DNA of 64,000 nt from Prevotella sp. Its GTDB lineage: Bacteria > Bacteroidota > Bacteroidia > Bacteroidales > Bacteroidaceae. The position numbers and the translations under genes are program-made. The stretch is from positions 1-64,000 of the forward strand of contig JAFULM010000003.1 of assembly GCA_017483185.1 (NCBI GenBank). Reading direction: 5' to 3'. Position 1 is the first letter of the stretch. The number at the start of each line of letters is the position of its first letter. The notes under the pieces are model-generated. The model was not told where the DNA came from and did no database searches. It worked only from the letters and a program-made list of their open reading frames with translations. Below, piece after piece: positions 54,410 to 63,456 of this stretch.

Positions 54410-54433
54410 TAGGCGATTAATCAGAAACAAGTG

Positions 54434-55834
54434 ATGATGCAGATACGCAGATATGTACTGGCCGTTGTGGTTGCCTTTGTCATGGGCGGCATGGCTGCGG
54501 CTCAGACAACAAAGTGGAAAGAGATACACAAGGTGAAGAAGAAGGAGACCATCTTCGGTATCGCGCGCGACAACGGACTGACCGTCGACGAACTGATTGC
54601 GGCCAATCCGGACATGACAAAGCCGGGATATGAACTGAAGAAGGGCGAGACAATCTTTATCCCATACCCTTCGGGACCGGACAAGACGCTGGTCGCGGGC
54701 ACACAGGCCAAGGCCGGCGTGGCGGCGACGGCAAAGGAAAAGACCGCCGGAGCGGCCAAGACGGATGTGGACATGCGCCGTCGCGAGATACGTGTGGGCG
54801 TCATGCTGCCGTTGCACGACATCAACGGTGACGGCCGCCGCATGGTGGAGTATTATCGCGGTGTGCTCATGGCCTGCGACAGTCTGCGTCAGGACGGTAT
54901 CTCGGTGGACGTCAGGGCATGGAATGTGCCCGAAGATGCGGACATCAGTAAGACGCTTCGTGACAAGAACGCCGCCCGATGTGACGTCATCATCGGCCCG
55001 CTCTACTCCAAACAGGTCAAACCGCTGTCCGATTTCGCACGCGCCCACGACATAAAGGTGCTCATCCCGTTCTCCATCAACACTCCGGAGACACGGACCA
55101 ACCGCAACATCTTTCAGGTCTACCAGAGTCCGGAAGACTATAATGAAGCTGTCATCGGGCGCTTCCTCGAAAAGTTTGCCGGCTATCACACCGTGTTCAT
55201 CGACTGCAACGATACGACCAGCCGTAAGGGTGCTTTCACATTCGGGTTGCGTCGCAGGATGGAGACGATGGGCCGCAGCCACAAGATCACCAACCTGAAA
55301 TCGACCGAGGCGTCATTTGCCAAAGCGTTCAGCTCGACCATGCCCAACGTCGTCATACTCAACACGGGACGTTCGCCGGAGCTGAATGTGGCTTTTGCCA
55401 AACTCAACGGACTGTCCCTGACCAATCCGAAGCTGAACATATCTATGTTCGGATATACGGAGTGGATGATGTACACGAAGTATAATTTGGACAATTTCTA
55501 CAAGTTCAACGTCTATATTCCCGCCACGTTCTACACCAATCCGCTGTCACCGCGGACGGCACGCATAGAGCAGAAGTACCGCTGGAACTTCCATTCGGAC
55601 ATGATGCAGGCCCTGCCGCGTTTTGCCATAACGGGATTTGACCATGCCTACTATTTCATCAAGGGACTACACATGTACGGCAACGTCTTTGTCGGGCCGC
55701 GTGGCGTGGTCGGATATAAGCCCATACAGACTCCGCTCCACTTTGAGCGTATCGGCGAAGGCGGACTGCAGAACCGCGGACTGCTCTTTGTCAACTATAC
55801 TCCGGGACACAAAATAGAGACAATCAATTTCTGA
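54434..55834 (+). CDS. LysM-domain protein with periplasmic-binding-protein fold
   Basis: 466-residue exported protein (signal peptide ending near MAAAQ). Residues about 28-72 are a LysM peptidoglycan-binding domain (HKVKKKETIFGIARDNGLTV...YELKKGETIFIPYPSG). From residue 115 a type 1 periplasmic-binding (Leu/Ile/Val receptor-like) fold follows: RVGVMLPLHDINGDGRRMVE, ARCDVIIGPLYSKQVKPLSD. Similar proteins are widespread in Bacteroidota next to outer-membrane barrels. It may anchor a ligand-sensing module to the cell wall; the ligand is unknown. GTG at 54431 and ATG at 54437 are alternative starts. 9 bases before the barrel gene, probably one operon with it and the POT carrier. Confidence 0.82.
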   Translation: MMQIRRYVLAVVVAFVMGGMAAAQTTKWKEIHKVKKKETIFGIARDNGLTVDELIAANPDMTKPGYELKKGETIFIPYPSGPDKTLVAGTQAKAGVAATAKEKTAGAAKTDVDMRRREIRVGVMLPLHDINGDGRRMVEYYRGVLMACDSLRQDGISVDVRAWNVPEDADISKTLRDKNAARCDVIIGPLYSKQVKPLSDFARAHDIKVLIPFSINTPETRTNRNIFQVYQSPEDYNEAVIGRFLEKFAGYHTVFIDCNDTTSRKGAFTFGLRRRMETMGRSHKITNLKSTEASFAKAFSSTMPNVVILNTGRSPELNVAFAKLNGLSLTNPKLNISMFGYTEWMMYTKYNLDNFYKFNVYIPATFYTNPLSPRTARIEQKYRWNFHSDMMQALPRFAITGFDHAYYFIKGLHMYGNVFVGPRGVVGYKPIQTPLHFERIGEGGLQNRGLLFVNYTPGHKIETINF

Positions 55835-55843
55835 CACACGAAG

Positions 55844-56605
55844 ATGCGTAGATTTATCATACAGGTAGTGACGGTCCTGATGACGATGACACAGGCGCAG
55901 GCGCAGGTGGGAGACTACCGGAGCGAGGTAGCCGTTGGTGTCAATGGAGGATACGTGATGAGCAGCATGGGATTTAACCCCGAGATACAGCAGAAGTCGT
56001 ATGGCGGCATGACTGCCGGTCTTTCGGTGCGCTACACTTGTGAAAAGTACTTCAACAGCATCTGTGCTCTCGTCGGCGAGCTCAACTACACGCAGGCCGG
56101 ATGGCGCGAGGACATCCTCACGGCTGAAGACATGCCTGTCATCAATGAATATACAGGACTGCCGGAAGAGGCGGAACGCCGGCTGACCTATCTTCAGATG
56201 CCGCTGATGGCCCGCATGGGGTGGGGGCGTGAGCGCAAGGGATTTCAGTTCTTCTTTCAGCTCGGCCCGCAGTTGGGACTGTTTGTGTCGGACAAGGTGA
56301 AGACCAACTTTGACCTCGACAAGCGTAACAAGTCCGTCCGTATAGGAGCACAGCGTGACGCCGCGCAGGACTCGCTGCCCGTGCAGCGCAAGTTTGACTA
56401 CGGAATCGTGGGCGGACTCGGTCTGGAATATTCTCACCCGAAGATTGGCCACTTCATTGTCGAAGGCCGCTACTACTACGGTCTCGGAGACATCTTCAAC
56501 AACTCCAAACGTGACTATTTCGGCCGGAGTAACATCAGCAATATCGTTGTCAAGGTGACCTATCTCTTTGATATCTTGAAATCGAATAACCCTAAAATTA
56601 AATAA
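55844..56605 (+). CDS. PorT-family outer-membrane beta-barrel protein
   Basis: 253-residue exported protein (signal peptide to about AQAQ at residue 21) of the OMP_b-brl_2/PorT type: alternating strands such as GVNGGYVMSSMGFNPEI, GMTAGLSVRYTCEKYF, LTYLQMPLMARMGWG and FDYGIVGGLGLEYSHPKIGH. In PorT-like proteins such barrels take part in type IX secretion or have unknown roles; this one is too short and generic to call PorT. Stop is 3 bases before the POT transporter start. Confidence 0.8.
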   Translation: MRRFIIQVVTVLMTMTQAQAQVGDYRSEVAVGVNGGYVMSSMGFNPEIQQKSYGGMTAGLSVRYTCEKYFNSICALVGELNYTQAGWREDILTAEDMPVINEYTGLPEEAERRLTYLQMPLMARMGWGRERKGFQFFFQLGPQLGLFVSDKVKTNFDLDKRNKSVRIGAQRDAAQDSLPVQRKFDYGIVGGLGLEYSHPKIGHFIVEGRYYYGLGDIFNNSKRDYFGRSNISNIVVKVTYLFDILKSNNPKIK

Positions 56606-56608
56606 ATT

Positions 56609-58144
56609 ATGTTTGAAGGACAACCTAAAGGTCTTTATGCGTTGGCATTGGCCAACACGGGCGAGCGTTTCGGTTATTACACGATGCTTGCCGTCTTCGC
56701 TTTGTTTTTGCGTGCCAACTATGGCCTGTCGGCTGGTGTGGCCGGCACGATCTACAGTTCGTTTCTGATGCTTGTCTACTTCTTCCCCCTGTTCGGAGGA
56801 ATGTTGGCCGACAAGTTCGGATTCGGAAAGATGGTCACCATCGGCATCATGATTATGTTCGGTGGCTATCTGCTCCTGTCAGTCCCGCTCGGCGGCGACA
56901 CTTTGGCCCTCGTCGTGATGTTGGCCGCGCTGCTGCTGATTGGTTTCGGAACGGGACTGTTCAAGGGCAATCTGCAGGTGATGGTCGGCAATCTCTATGA
57001 CGATCCGAAATATGCGGCACGTCGCGACTCCGGTTTCTCAATATTCTATATGGCCATCAATATCGGCGCCCTCTTTGCTCCGACGATGGCGGTCAAGATT
57101 ATGGAGTATGCACAGACGGTGTGGGGATATTCGGAGAATGACTCCTATCACTTCGCTTTTGCCGTGGCTTGCGCTTCGCTGATACTTTCGATAGCCATAT
57201 ATTATGCGTTCCGTGGTACGTTCAGACATACCGAAGGCAACAAGGAGGCGGCAGCAAAAGGTGGCGAGCAGGCTGGAGAGGAACTGTCTCCGTCAGAAAC
57301 CAAGCAGCGCATCATGGCATTGTGTCTTGTGTTTGCCGTGGTGATATTCTTCTGGATGGCATTCCACCAGAACGGTCTTTCACTGACGTATTTTGCCGAT
57401 GAGTTTACGTCACGTTCGGCCGAGGGCGTGCAGGGCATGGCTTTTGACGTTTGGAATCTTGTGCTCATTATCTTCATCGTCTACGCAGGCTTCTCTCTCT
57501 TCCAGAGCAAGACATCAAAGGGCAAGGGCATCTCTGCCGCTGTCATTGTAGCCGCTGTCGCCGTATTGGTTTGGAAATATCAGCAGTTGACAGGTGCGGT
57601 GACTGTTTCGGCACCGATTTTCCAGCAGTTCAACCCGTTCTATGTGGTGGCCCTGACACCGGTGTCGATGGCGATATTCGGAACGCTGGCAGCTAAGGGC
57701 AAGGAACCTTCCGCTCCTCGCAAGATAGCCTACGGTATGATTGTGGCTGCTGCAGCTTTCGCCATGTTGATGTGCTTCTCGTTTGATCTGCCGATGCCGC
57801 AGACCGAACTCGGTCCGGACGGCAATCCGGTCGCTGTGCATGTGGCTGACGTGACCCCCAATCTGCTCATCGGTGTTTACCTCATTCTTACGTTCGGTGA
57901 GCTGTTGCTCTCCCCGATGGGAATCTCTTTCGTATCAAAGGTCGCTCCTCCCAAGTATAAGGGAATGATGATGGGTGGATGGTTTGTGGCAACGGCCATC
58001 GGCAATCAGCTCGTTCTCTTCGGCGGTGTGCTGTGGGGAACAATCCCGTTGTGGGCTTGCTGGGCTGTGTTTACGACGGTCTGCCTCATTGCCGCTGTCT
58101 TCATGTTCGCCATGATGAAGCGTCTGGAGGCTGTTGCCAAGTAA
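56609..58144 (+). CDS. POT-family proton-coupled oligopeptide transporter
   Basis: 511-residue major-facilitator protein with about 14 helices. The PTR2 signature is seen in ANTGERFGYYTMLAVFALFL, FGGMLADKFGFGKMVTIG and GNLYDDPKYAARRDSGFSIF. In the ExxER motif of helix 1 the first Glu is replaced by Asn (N16-T-G-E19-R20), as seems usual for this Bacteroidota subgroup; it may alter proton coupling. Imports di- and tripeptides. Translated right after the barrel gene; the 3' side carries palindrome A3. Confidence 0.92.
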   Translation: MFEGQPKGLYALALANTGERFGYYTMLAVFALFLRANYGLSAGVAGTIYSSFLMLVYFFPLFGGMLADKFGFGKMVTIGIMIMFGGYLLLSVPLGGDTLALVVMLAALLLIGFGTGLFKGNLQVMVGNLYDDPKYAARRDSGFSIFYMAINIGALFAPTMAVKIMEYAQTVWGYSENDSYHFAFAVACASLILSIAIYYAFRGTFRHTEGNKEAAAKGGEQAGEELSPSETKQRIMALCLVFAVVIFFWMAFHQNGLSLTYFADEFTSRSAEGVQGMAFDVWNLVLIIFIVYAGFSLFQSKTSKGKGISAAVIVAAVAVLVWKYQQLTGAVTVSAPIFQQFNPFYVVALTPVSMAIFGTLAAKGKEPSAPRKIAYGMIVAAAAFAMLMCFSFDLPMPQTELGPDGNPVAVHVADVTPNLLIGVYLILTFGELLLSPMGISFVSKVAPPKYKGMMMGGWFVATAIGNQLVLFGGVLWGTIPLWACWAVFTTVCLIAAVFMFAMMKRLEAVAK

Positions 58145-58156
58145 GGAAGATGTAAT

Positions 58157-58280
58157 CATATTCTTGTATTTGTCCGCACATGGCGGGACGAAGATTGTAG
58201 GGACATATTCTTGTATTTGTCCGCTTTAATAACATGACATTCCGTCGTTGCGGACAAATACAAGAATATGTCCCTACAAT
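58157..58280. repeat. TAGGGACATA palindrome A3 with extra half unit
   Basis: Perfect 31 bp inverted repeat at 58194-58224 and 58250-58280 around a 25 base loop; a further partial arm (CATATTCTTGTATTTGTCCG) at 58157-58176. Begins 12 bases after the POT transporter stop. Confidence 0.92.
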
Positions 58281-58382
58281 TTCTTTCTCGTTGTTACGTT
58301 ATAATCAGCGTTCCGTCCCGTCATACCCCTGCTGTTTTTACTGTGATTCCCATTCATTTGATAATCCTTAAATCTTTATCGC

Positions 58383-59366
58383 TTGTTATCCCTTCTCCTT
58401 TCGTCTTTCCTCGTTTTTGCCGAGCTCAATTGTGAGAATCTATTCGACTGCCGTCATGACAGTCTGAAACAGGACATGGAGTTCTTGTCCGAAGCAGGAC
58501 GTCATTGGACGCCGTGGCGATATTGGCGGAAGGTGAACAATATTTCCAAAGCCATTGTCTCATGTGGGTATGGAGCTGCGGGCGATGGGATTGATGGCAT
58601 TTGTGGTGACGGAGATTTCCGCTTTCCGGATTTCGTTGCACTCTGTGAGGTGGAGAATGACAGCGTGATGCGTGATCTGACCCGCCGCTCACTACTGCGC
58701 ACGGCTCGTTATGAATATGTGATGACCAATTCGGCTGATGAACGTGGCATCGACGTCGCCTTGATGTATTCTCCGTTTGCTTTTGCGCCCATACGCCATT
58801 ATCCGCTACGGGTGGAGCCGGTGACGGGGATGCAACCGACGCGCGACATCCTTTATGTATCCGGGTTTACTGTCTCGGACGATACGCTCCATATATTTGT
58901 TCTTCACGCTCCGAGTCGTATTGGAGGTGAGCGTCATTCGCGTCCTTTCCGTGAAGCAGTCGCTCGTCGGCTTTGCGCTTCCGTGGATTCCGTAAGGAGA
59001 TTGTCACCGGACGCAAAGATTGTTGTCGCAGGCGATTTCAATGACTATGCTGACGAACCGGCCCTGACGCTTATCTTCAGTCATGGACTTGTCGATGTGT
59101 CGGCAGGGGCTCGTGGCCTTTATGGACGTGCACGAGGAACATATCGTTATAATGGCCGGTGGGGAAGTCTGGATCATATCCTTATGTCGTCGTCATTGGC
59201 TTCTCGCATAATGTCCGCGTTCGTCAATGACTCTCCATTCTTGCTTGAAGAGGACAAAAAGTATGGCGGTCTCAAGCCATTCCGCTCATACACCGGCTAT
59301 CGCTTTTCACCGGATGGTACCAGTGATCATCTGCCGTTGGTGGTGAGGTTTAAGAGTGAAGAGTGA
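58383..59366 (+). CDS. Endonuclease/exonuclease/phosphatase-family protein
   Basis: 327 residues, probably exported (short hydrophobic start LLSLLLSSFLVFA). Catalytic motifs of the DNase I-like fold are all present: AELNCENLFDC, VALCEVEND (metal Glu), VVAGDFNDYADE, GSLDHILMSSS and GTSDHLPLVVRF (final Asp-His). The frame opens only at 58365 and has no ATG before the catalytic core, so a TTG start at 58383 is most likely. Could be a nuclease or a phosphodiesterase; the sequence does not decide. Confidence 0.85.
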   Translation: MLSLLLSSFLVFAELNCENLFDCRHDSLKQDMEFLSEAGRHWTPWRYWRKVNNISKAIVSCGYGAAGDGIDGICGDGDFRFPDFVALCEVENDSVMRDLTRRSLLRTARYEYVMTNSADERGIDVALMYSPFAFAPIRHYPLRVEPVTGMQPTRDILYVSGFTVSDDTLHIFVLHAPSRIGGERHSRPFREAVARRLCASVDSVRRLSPDAKIVVAGDFNDYADEPALTLIFSHGLVDVSAGARGLYGRARGTYRYNGRWGSLDHILMSSSLASRIMSAFVNDSPFLLEEDKKYGGLKPFRSYTGYRFSPDGTSDHLPLVVRFKSEE

Positions 59367-59368
59367 AA

Positions 59369-59468
59369 AATGAAGAATGAAGAGTGAAGAATTTGCTGCC
59401 GCCTTCCAACAGTTATTCAATCGCAGTTGGAAAGGCGGCAGCAAATTCTTCACTCTTCATTCTTCATT
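59369..59468. terminator. Long hairpin between convergent genes
   Basis: Arms 59369-59410 and 59426-59468 pair over 42 bases with one bulge, loop 15. It begins 2 bases after the nuclease-fold stop and ends on the stop codon of the MFS gene, so both mRNAs would carry it at the 3' end. Built on AATGAAGAATGAAGAGTGAA and TTTGCTGCCGCC. Confidence 0.8.
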
Positions 59469-61081
59469 TATTTAATGTTCGGCTCCTCAAGTCCGAGGCC
59501 TTTCTTCTTGTCAACGACTTTCAGGAAAAGACCGATGACGAGGGCTGCAACACCAAGGCATGCGAGCATTATCAGAGGAGCAGTGTAGTTGAGGTTCGTC
59601 GGGTCGGTGACGCCCTCGTTGGTGGCAGTAAGCACTTTGCCGATAAGCAACGGGAAGAGCCACAGACCGATGTTCTGAATCCAGAAAATCAGAGCGTAGG
59701 CACTGCCAATCACCTTTGCGTCGACAAGTTTTGGCACGCTGGGCCACAACGAAGCGGGTACGAGTGAGAACGACGCTCCTAAGACCAGGATTGTGAGATA
59801 TGCGACGACAACGCCGCCAACCTGGTTGCCCTTGAACTCCGGAAGGATGAATGCGAATGTGAGGTGGCATGCGATAAGAAGCAGCGAACCGAGCACAAGC
59901 ATTGAAGCGGCCTTGCCCTTGTGGTCGACGTAGTTGCCGAGAACGGGTGTTATGCCGACGGCGAGAAGCGGGAATACGGCGAATATGGATTCAGCAGACT
60001 GGCGCATGTAGCCCATGTAGCAGTAGGTGATGAGGGCCAGTACGGATATGGTAAGCATGGTATATTTTAATTCCTGCTTTTTGATGAAGTTGAACATGAA
60101 TGCTGTCGCAGCCACTACGAGCATGATGCCATACTGCACGATCGTTACGGATGGAGAAGCCCAGAAAGAGTCGGCAGGAACGTCGGTGAATGTGAGGTTG
60201 CACTGCAGCATGTTTACCGCGTATTTCTGGAACGGGAATATTGCACTGTAATAGAGCACGCAGAGGAGGGAGACGAGCCAAAAGCCCATTGACGAAAGTA
60301 TCTGCCCGATATCTGATATCTTGAAGGGGTCGTCTTTCTCTTCTGCCTCGCCGGTCTGCGCGTCGAGCTTCTTGTCCATGAAGAAATAGACAACGAGCAT
60401 GATGAGTGATATGCACAGAAGTACAACGCCAAACGCAACAGAGCGTGATACGCTTATTTCACCACCCAACTTGGCAAAGAAGGGTGAGAAGATCATGCAG
60501 GTTGCCACGCCAAGACGTGCCAGCGCCATCTCAGAACCCATTGCCAATGCCATTTCACGACCTTTGAACCATTTCACGATACCGCGGCTGACGGTGATCC
60601 CGCCCATCTCGCAGCCGCATCCGAAGATCATGAAGCCGAGAGCTGCGAGTTTGGCAGATGAGGGCATGCCTTCATAAAATGGTGATACGCCCAACTGTTC
60701 AAACACGGGAATATGATTGAGATTTTCCGTGAACCATACGTCAAGCGAGCTGCCGATGAAGCTGTCGCTGACGGCATACCACTTGACACATGCTCCGGCA
60801 AGCATTACAACTCCTGAGAGGAGTGCGGTGAAGCGTACACCCATCTTGTCGAGAATGATACCGGCAAAGATAAGGAAGAATACGAATACATTGAGGAATG
60901 TCTCGGCGCCTTGCATGGTTCCGAAGGCATCTGAGTCCCAGCCGCGTTGCGACTGCATAAGGTCTTTGATGGGCGAGAGGATGTCCATGAAGATGTAAGC
61001 ACAGAACATCGCAAGAGCCAGAAGCAATAGGGCTGTCCAGCGGAGGGCAGCGGAATCGCGTAGCGTTTTTGTTGAATTCAT
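59468..61081 (-). CDS. MFS transporter, MFSD1-like
   Basis: 537 residues with 12 helices and a cytosolic loop near residue 250 (DAQTGEAEEKDDPFKISDI). Resembles the MFSD1 group (FMIFGCGCEMGGITVSRGIV, WFKGREMALAMGSEMALARL), animal members of which export dipeptides from lysosomes. With the DPP5-like peptidase 58 bases upstream on the same strand and a POT carrier nearby, uptake of dipeptides is the best guess. Its stop codon is part of the 3' hairpin. Confidence 0.82.
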   Translation of the reverse strand: MNSTKTLRDSAALRWTALLLLALAMFCAYIFMDILSPIKDLMQSQRGWDSDAFGTMQGAETFLNVFVFFLIFAGIILDKMGVRFTALLSGVVMLAGACVKWYAVSDSFIGSSLDVWFTENLNHIPVFEQLGVSPFYEGMPSSAKLAALGFMIFGCGCEMGGITVSRGIVKWFKGREMALAMGSEMALARLGVATCMIFSPFFAKLGGEISVSRSVAFGVVLLCISLIMLVVYFFMDKKLDAQTGEAEEKDDPFKISDIGQILSSMGFWLVSLLCVLYYSAIFPFQKYAVNMLQCNLTFTDVPADSFWASPSVTIVQYGIMLVVAATAFMFNFIKKQELKYTMLTISVLALITYCYMGYMRQSAESIFAVFPLLAVGITPVLGNYVDHKGKAASMLVLGSLLLIACHLTFAFILPEFKGNQVGGVVVAYLTILVLGASFSLVPASLWPSVPKLVDAKVIGSAYALIFWIQNIGLWLFPLLIGKVLTATNEGVTDPTNLNYTAPLIMLACLGVAALVIGLFLKVVDKKKGLGLEEPNIK

Positions 61082-61139
61082 TGTTTCTTTGTTTTATATG
61101 TTCTTTTGTTTTTTCTTGTTAAACGAGTTTTTCTTATCC

Positions 61140-63314
61140 TTATTTCTTTAACCAGCGGTCAAGCCAGCCGAAGAAAGTGCGTTGCCAGAGGATGCCGTTC
61201 TGTGGTTTGAGCACCCAGTGGTTTTCGTCGGGGAAGATGAGAAGCTCGGCCGGTATGCCGCGCATACGGGCTGCGTTGAAGGCTCCCATGCCTTGGTTGT
61301 AGTTGATGCGATAATCCTTTTCGCCGTGGATACAGAGGATGGGAGTGTCCCAACGGTCGACAAACTTATGCGGCGAATTGTCGTATGTCTTCCGGGCATT
61401 GCTTGTCTGATTCTTGTCCCAGAAAGCGTCGTCGTATTCCCAGTTGCTGAACCATGCTTCCTCGGTGTCGGTGTACATCGATTCGAGATTGAACGCACCG
61501 TCGTGGGCGATAAAGCACTTGAAGCGCTTGTCGTGGTGGCCGGCGAGATAGTAGACGCTGAAGCCGCCGAAGCTCGCTCCCACGGCGCCGAGGCGGTCGC
61601 GGTCAACGAACGGCAGATTGGCTGCTGCGTCGTCGATGGCGGACAGATAGTCGTCCATGCACTGACCTGTCCAGTCGCCGCTCACCTGTTCGTTCCATTC
61701 CGATCCGAATCCGGGAAGTCCGTGACGGTTGGGCGCAACGATGACATAGCCGTTGGCGGCCATTATCTGGAAGTTCCAGCGGTAGCTCCAGAACTGGCTC
61801 ACGGGGCTTTGCGGTCCGCCCTCGCAGAAGAGCAGGGTGGGGTATTTCTTGTTCTCGTCGAAGTCTGACGGCAGTATAATCCAGCAGAGCATGTTCTTTC
61901 CATCGGTAGTCTTGACCCAACGTTGTTGCACTTTACCGAATGTGAGCTGGTCAGTGATGTGCTTGTTTTCAGTGGTGACCTGCGCAATCTTGGTTTTCTT
62001 CACCTCTTTGCCGGGTTTGACAATATAGATGTCGGTTGGTGCGGACAGGCTTTGACGCATCGTGAGAATTTTGTCATCGTCGTTGGCCGGTGCAACAGAG
62101 AGATAGTCGGCCCAGTCGTTGGTGAGCTGCTTCACCTCGCCCTTGAGGTTTGTGTGATATATGTTTGTGCAACCGTGCCATACGGCGGTGAATGAGAGGG
62201 TCTTGGAGTCGGCTCCCCAACAGAAAGCGTCCACGTTGGTGTCCAGCGACTCCGTGACGTATGTCTTTTCGCCGGTGGCAAAGGTGTAGACGCAGAGGCG
62301 GTTGCGGTCGGCTTCATATCCGTCGCGGGCCATGCTTTGCCATGCCACGTGCTTGCCGTCGGGCGAGAACTGCGGGTTGGTGTCATACCCCGGATTGTTC
62401 TTCAGGTTCTCCTCGCTGTTCACTTTCTGGTCTTTCATCGTATGTGTAGGATTTACGGCGACTGGCTCATATCCCTCCGGCTTACAGAGGTTGCGCGTCA
62501 CCTTCGTGTCCACATCATATAAGAATATGTCTGAATCGGTGGAGATGGCATAGTCGAGTCCCGTTTTCTTGCGGCAGGTATAGGCAATCGTGTTTGATGA
62601 AGGACTCCATGCAAGCTGTTCGATACCGCCGAACGGTTCCATCGGACATTCGTAAGGCTCGCCTTCAAGAATGTCGGTCATCGTGCCGGCGATGGTGCCG
62701 TCCTCGTTGACATCGGCCACGAAGGGATGCTGTATCGTCTCTACGTAGTGATCCCAGTGACGGTACATCAAGTCTGTGACGCGGCGGCCGGTGGCCAAGG
62801 GCAGGTCGTCGGGGTTCTTCTTGATTATCTCGTTGAAAGGCATTGACTTTATGATGATGACCTTCCGGCCGTCTGGTGAGAACTTAAATCCCTCGACGTT
62901 GCCCTCTGTCCTGCTGAGCTGGCGGCGGTCACTGCCGTCGCTCGCCATCGACCATATCTCGCCTTGGCTGAGATATGCTATCCGTCCGTTGACCCACGTC
63001 GGGTCGGTTTCGTTGGTCGCCGCAGTTGTGAGTTGGCGATTGTTCTTTCCGTCGGCATCAATCATGCAGATGACCTGATGTCCTTTGTTCTCCTTTACGC
63101 TGTAGTAGCCCACCTGATAGACAATCTGTTTGCCGTCGGCCGATGCTTCCGCCGATGCGATGCGTCCCATAGCCCACATGGCTTCGGGGGTCATGAGTCG
63201 GCTGTTGAGTGTGATGTTGTTCTTGCCAATGTTCACGACATTCTGTGCATTAGTGTTGCCGGTATGAACAAGAAATGCCATCACTGCGGCAACGATTATT
63301 CGATATGTTTTCAT
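61140..63314 (-). CDS. S9-family dipeptidyl peptidase, DPP5-like
   Basis: 724-residue exported serine peptidase (signal peptide MKTYRIIVAAVMAFLVHTGN). Residues 40-460 form the WD/PD40-type propeller (FKFSPDGRKVIIIKS, NPQFSPDGKHVAWQSM) and the last 260 the alpha/beta hydrolase domain with triad S581 (GAVGASFGGFS), D667 (HGEKDYRIN) and H699 (PDENHWV). DPP5 of Porphyromonas releases dipeptides with hydrophobic residues at P1; a similar role would feed the adjacent MFSD1-like carrier. Upstream of the carrier gene, 58 bases apart. Confidence 0.93.
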   Translation of the reverse strand: MKTYRIIVAAVMAFLVHTGNTNAQNVVNIGKNNITLNSRLMTPEAMWAMGRIASAEASADGKQIVYQVGYYSVKENKGHQVICMIDADGKNNRQLTTAATNETDPTWVNGRIAYLSQGEIWSMASDGSDRRQLSRTEGNVEGFKFSPDGRKVIIIKSMPFNEIIKKNPDDLPLATGRRVTDLMYRHWDHYVETIQHPFVADVNEDGTIAGTMTDILEGEPYECPMEPFGGIEQLAWSPSSNTIAYTCRKKTGLDYAISTDSDIFLYDVDTKVTRNLCKPEGYEPVAVNPTHTMKDQKVNSEENLKNNPGYDTNPQFSPDGKHVAWQSMARDGYEADRNRLCVYTFATGEKTYVTESLDTNVDAFCWGADSKTLSFTAVWHGCTNIYHTNLKGEVKQLTNDWADYLSVAPANDDDKILTMRQSLSAPTDIYIVKPGKEVKKTKIAQVTTENKHITDQLTFGKVQQRWVKTTDGKNMLCWIILPSDFDENKKYPTLLFCEGGPQSPVSQFWSYRWNFQIMAANGYVIVAPNRHGLPGFGSEWNEQVSGDWTGQCMDDYLSAIDDAAANLPFVDRDRLGAVGASFGGFSVYYLAGHHDKRFKCFIAHDGAFNLESMYTDTEEAWFSNWEYDDAFWDKNQTSNARKTYDNSPHKFVDRWDTPILCIHGEKDYRINYNQGMGAFNAARMRGIPAELLIFPDENHWVLKPQNGILWQRTFFGWLDRWLKK

Positions 63315-63340
63315 TTTGTCGGTAATATTTGTTTCGGGTT

Positions 63341-63421
63341 GAGAGCAAAAAGGCGCAAAGACGCTGAGAATACTTTTTCGGTTTGTCCTTATAAAAATAA
63401 TCTTTGCGTCTTTGCGTCTCG
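63341..63421. repeat. GCAAAG-type hairpin D4
   Basis: GAGAGCAAAAAGGCGCAAAG (63341-63360) pairs imperfectly with CTTTGCGTCTTTGCGTCTCG (63402-63421). It starts 35 bases after the yidC stop (minus strand). Confidence 0.75.
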
Positions 63422-63456
63422 ATGTTTATTCTAAATACTCGTTTGTTCGGAGCTGT

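Noticed and set aside
54139..54412. ORFs of 66 and 85 residues on both strands
   Set aside because: Both are readings of the perfect palindrome A2 and its flanks.
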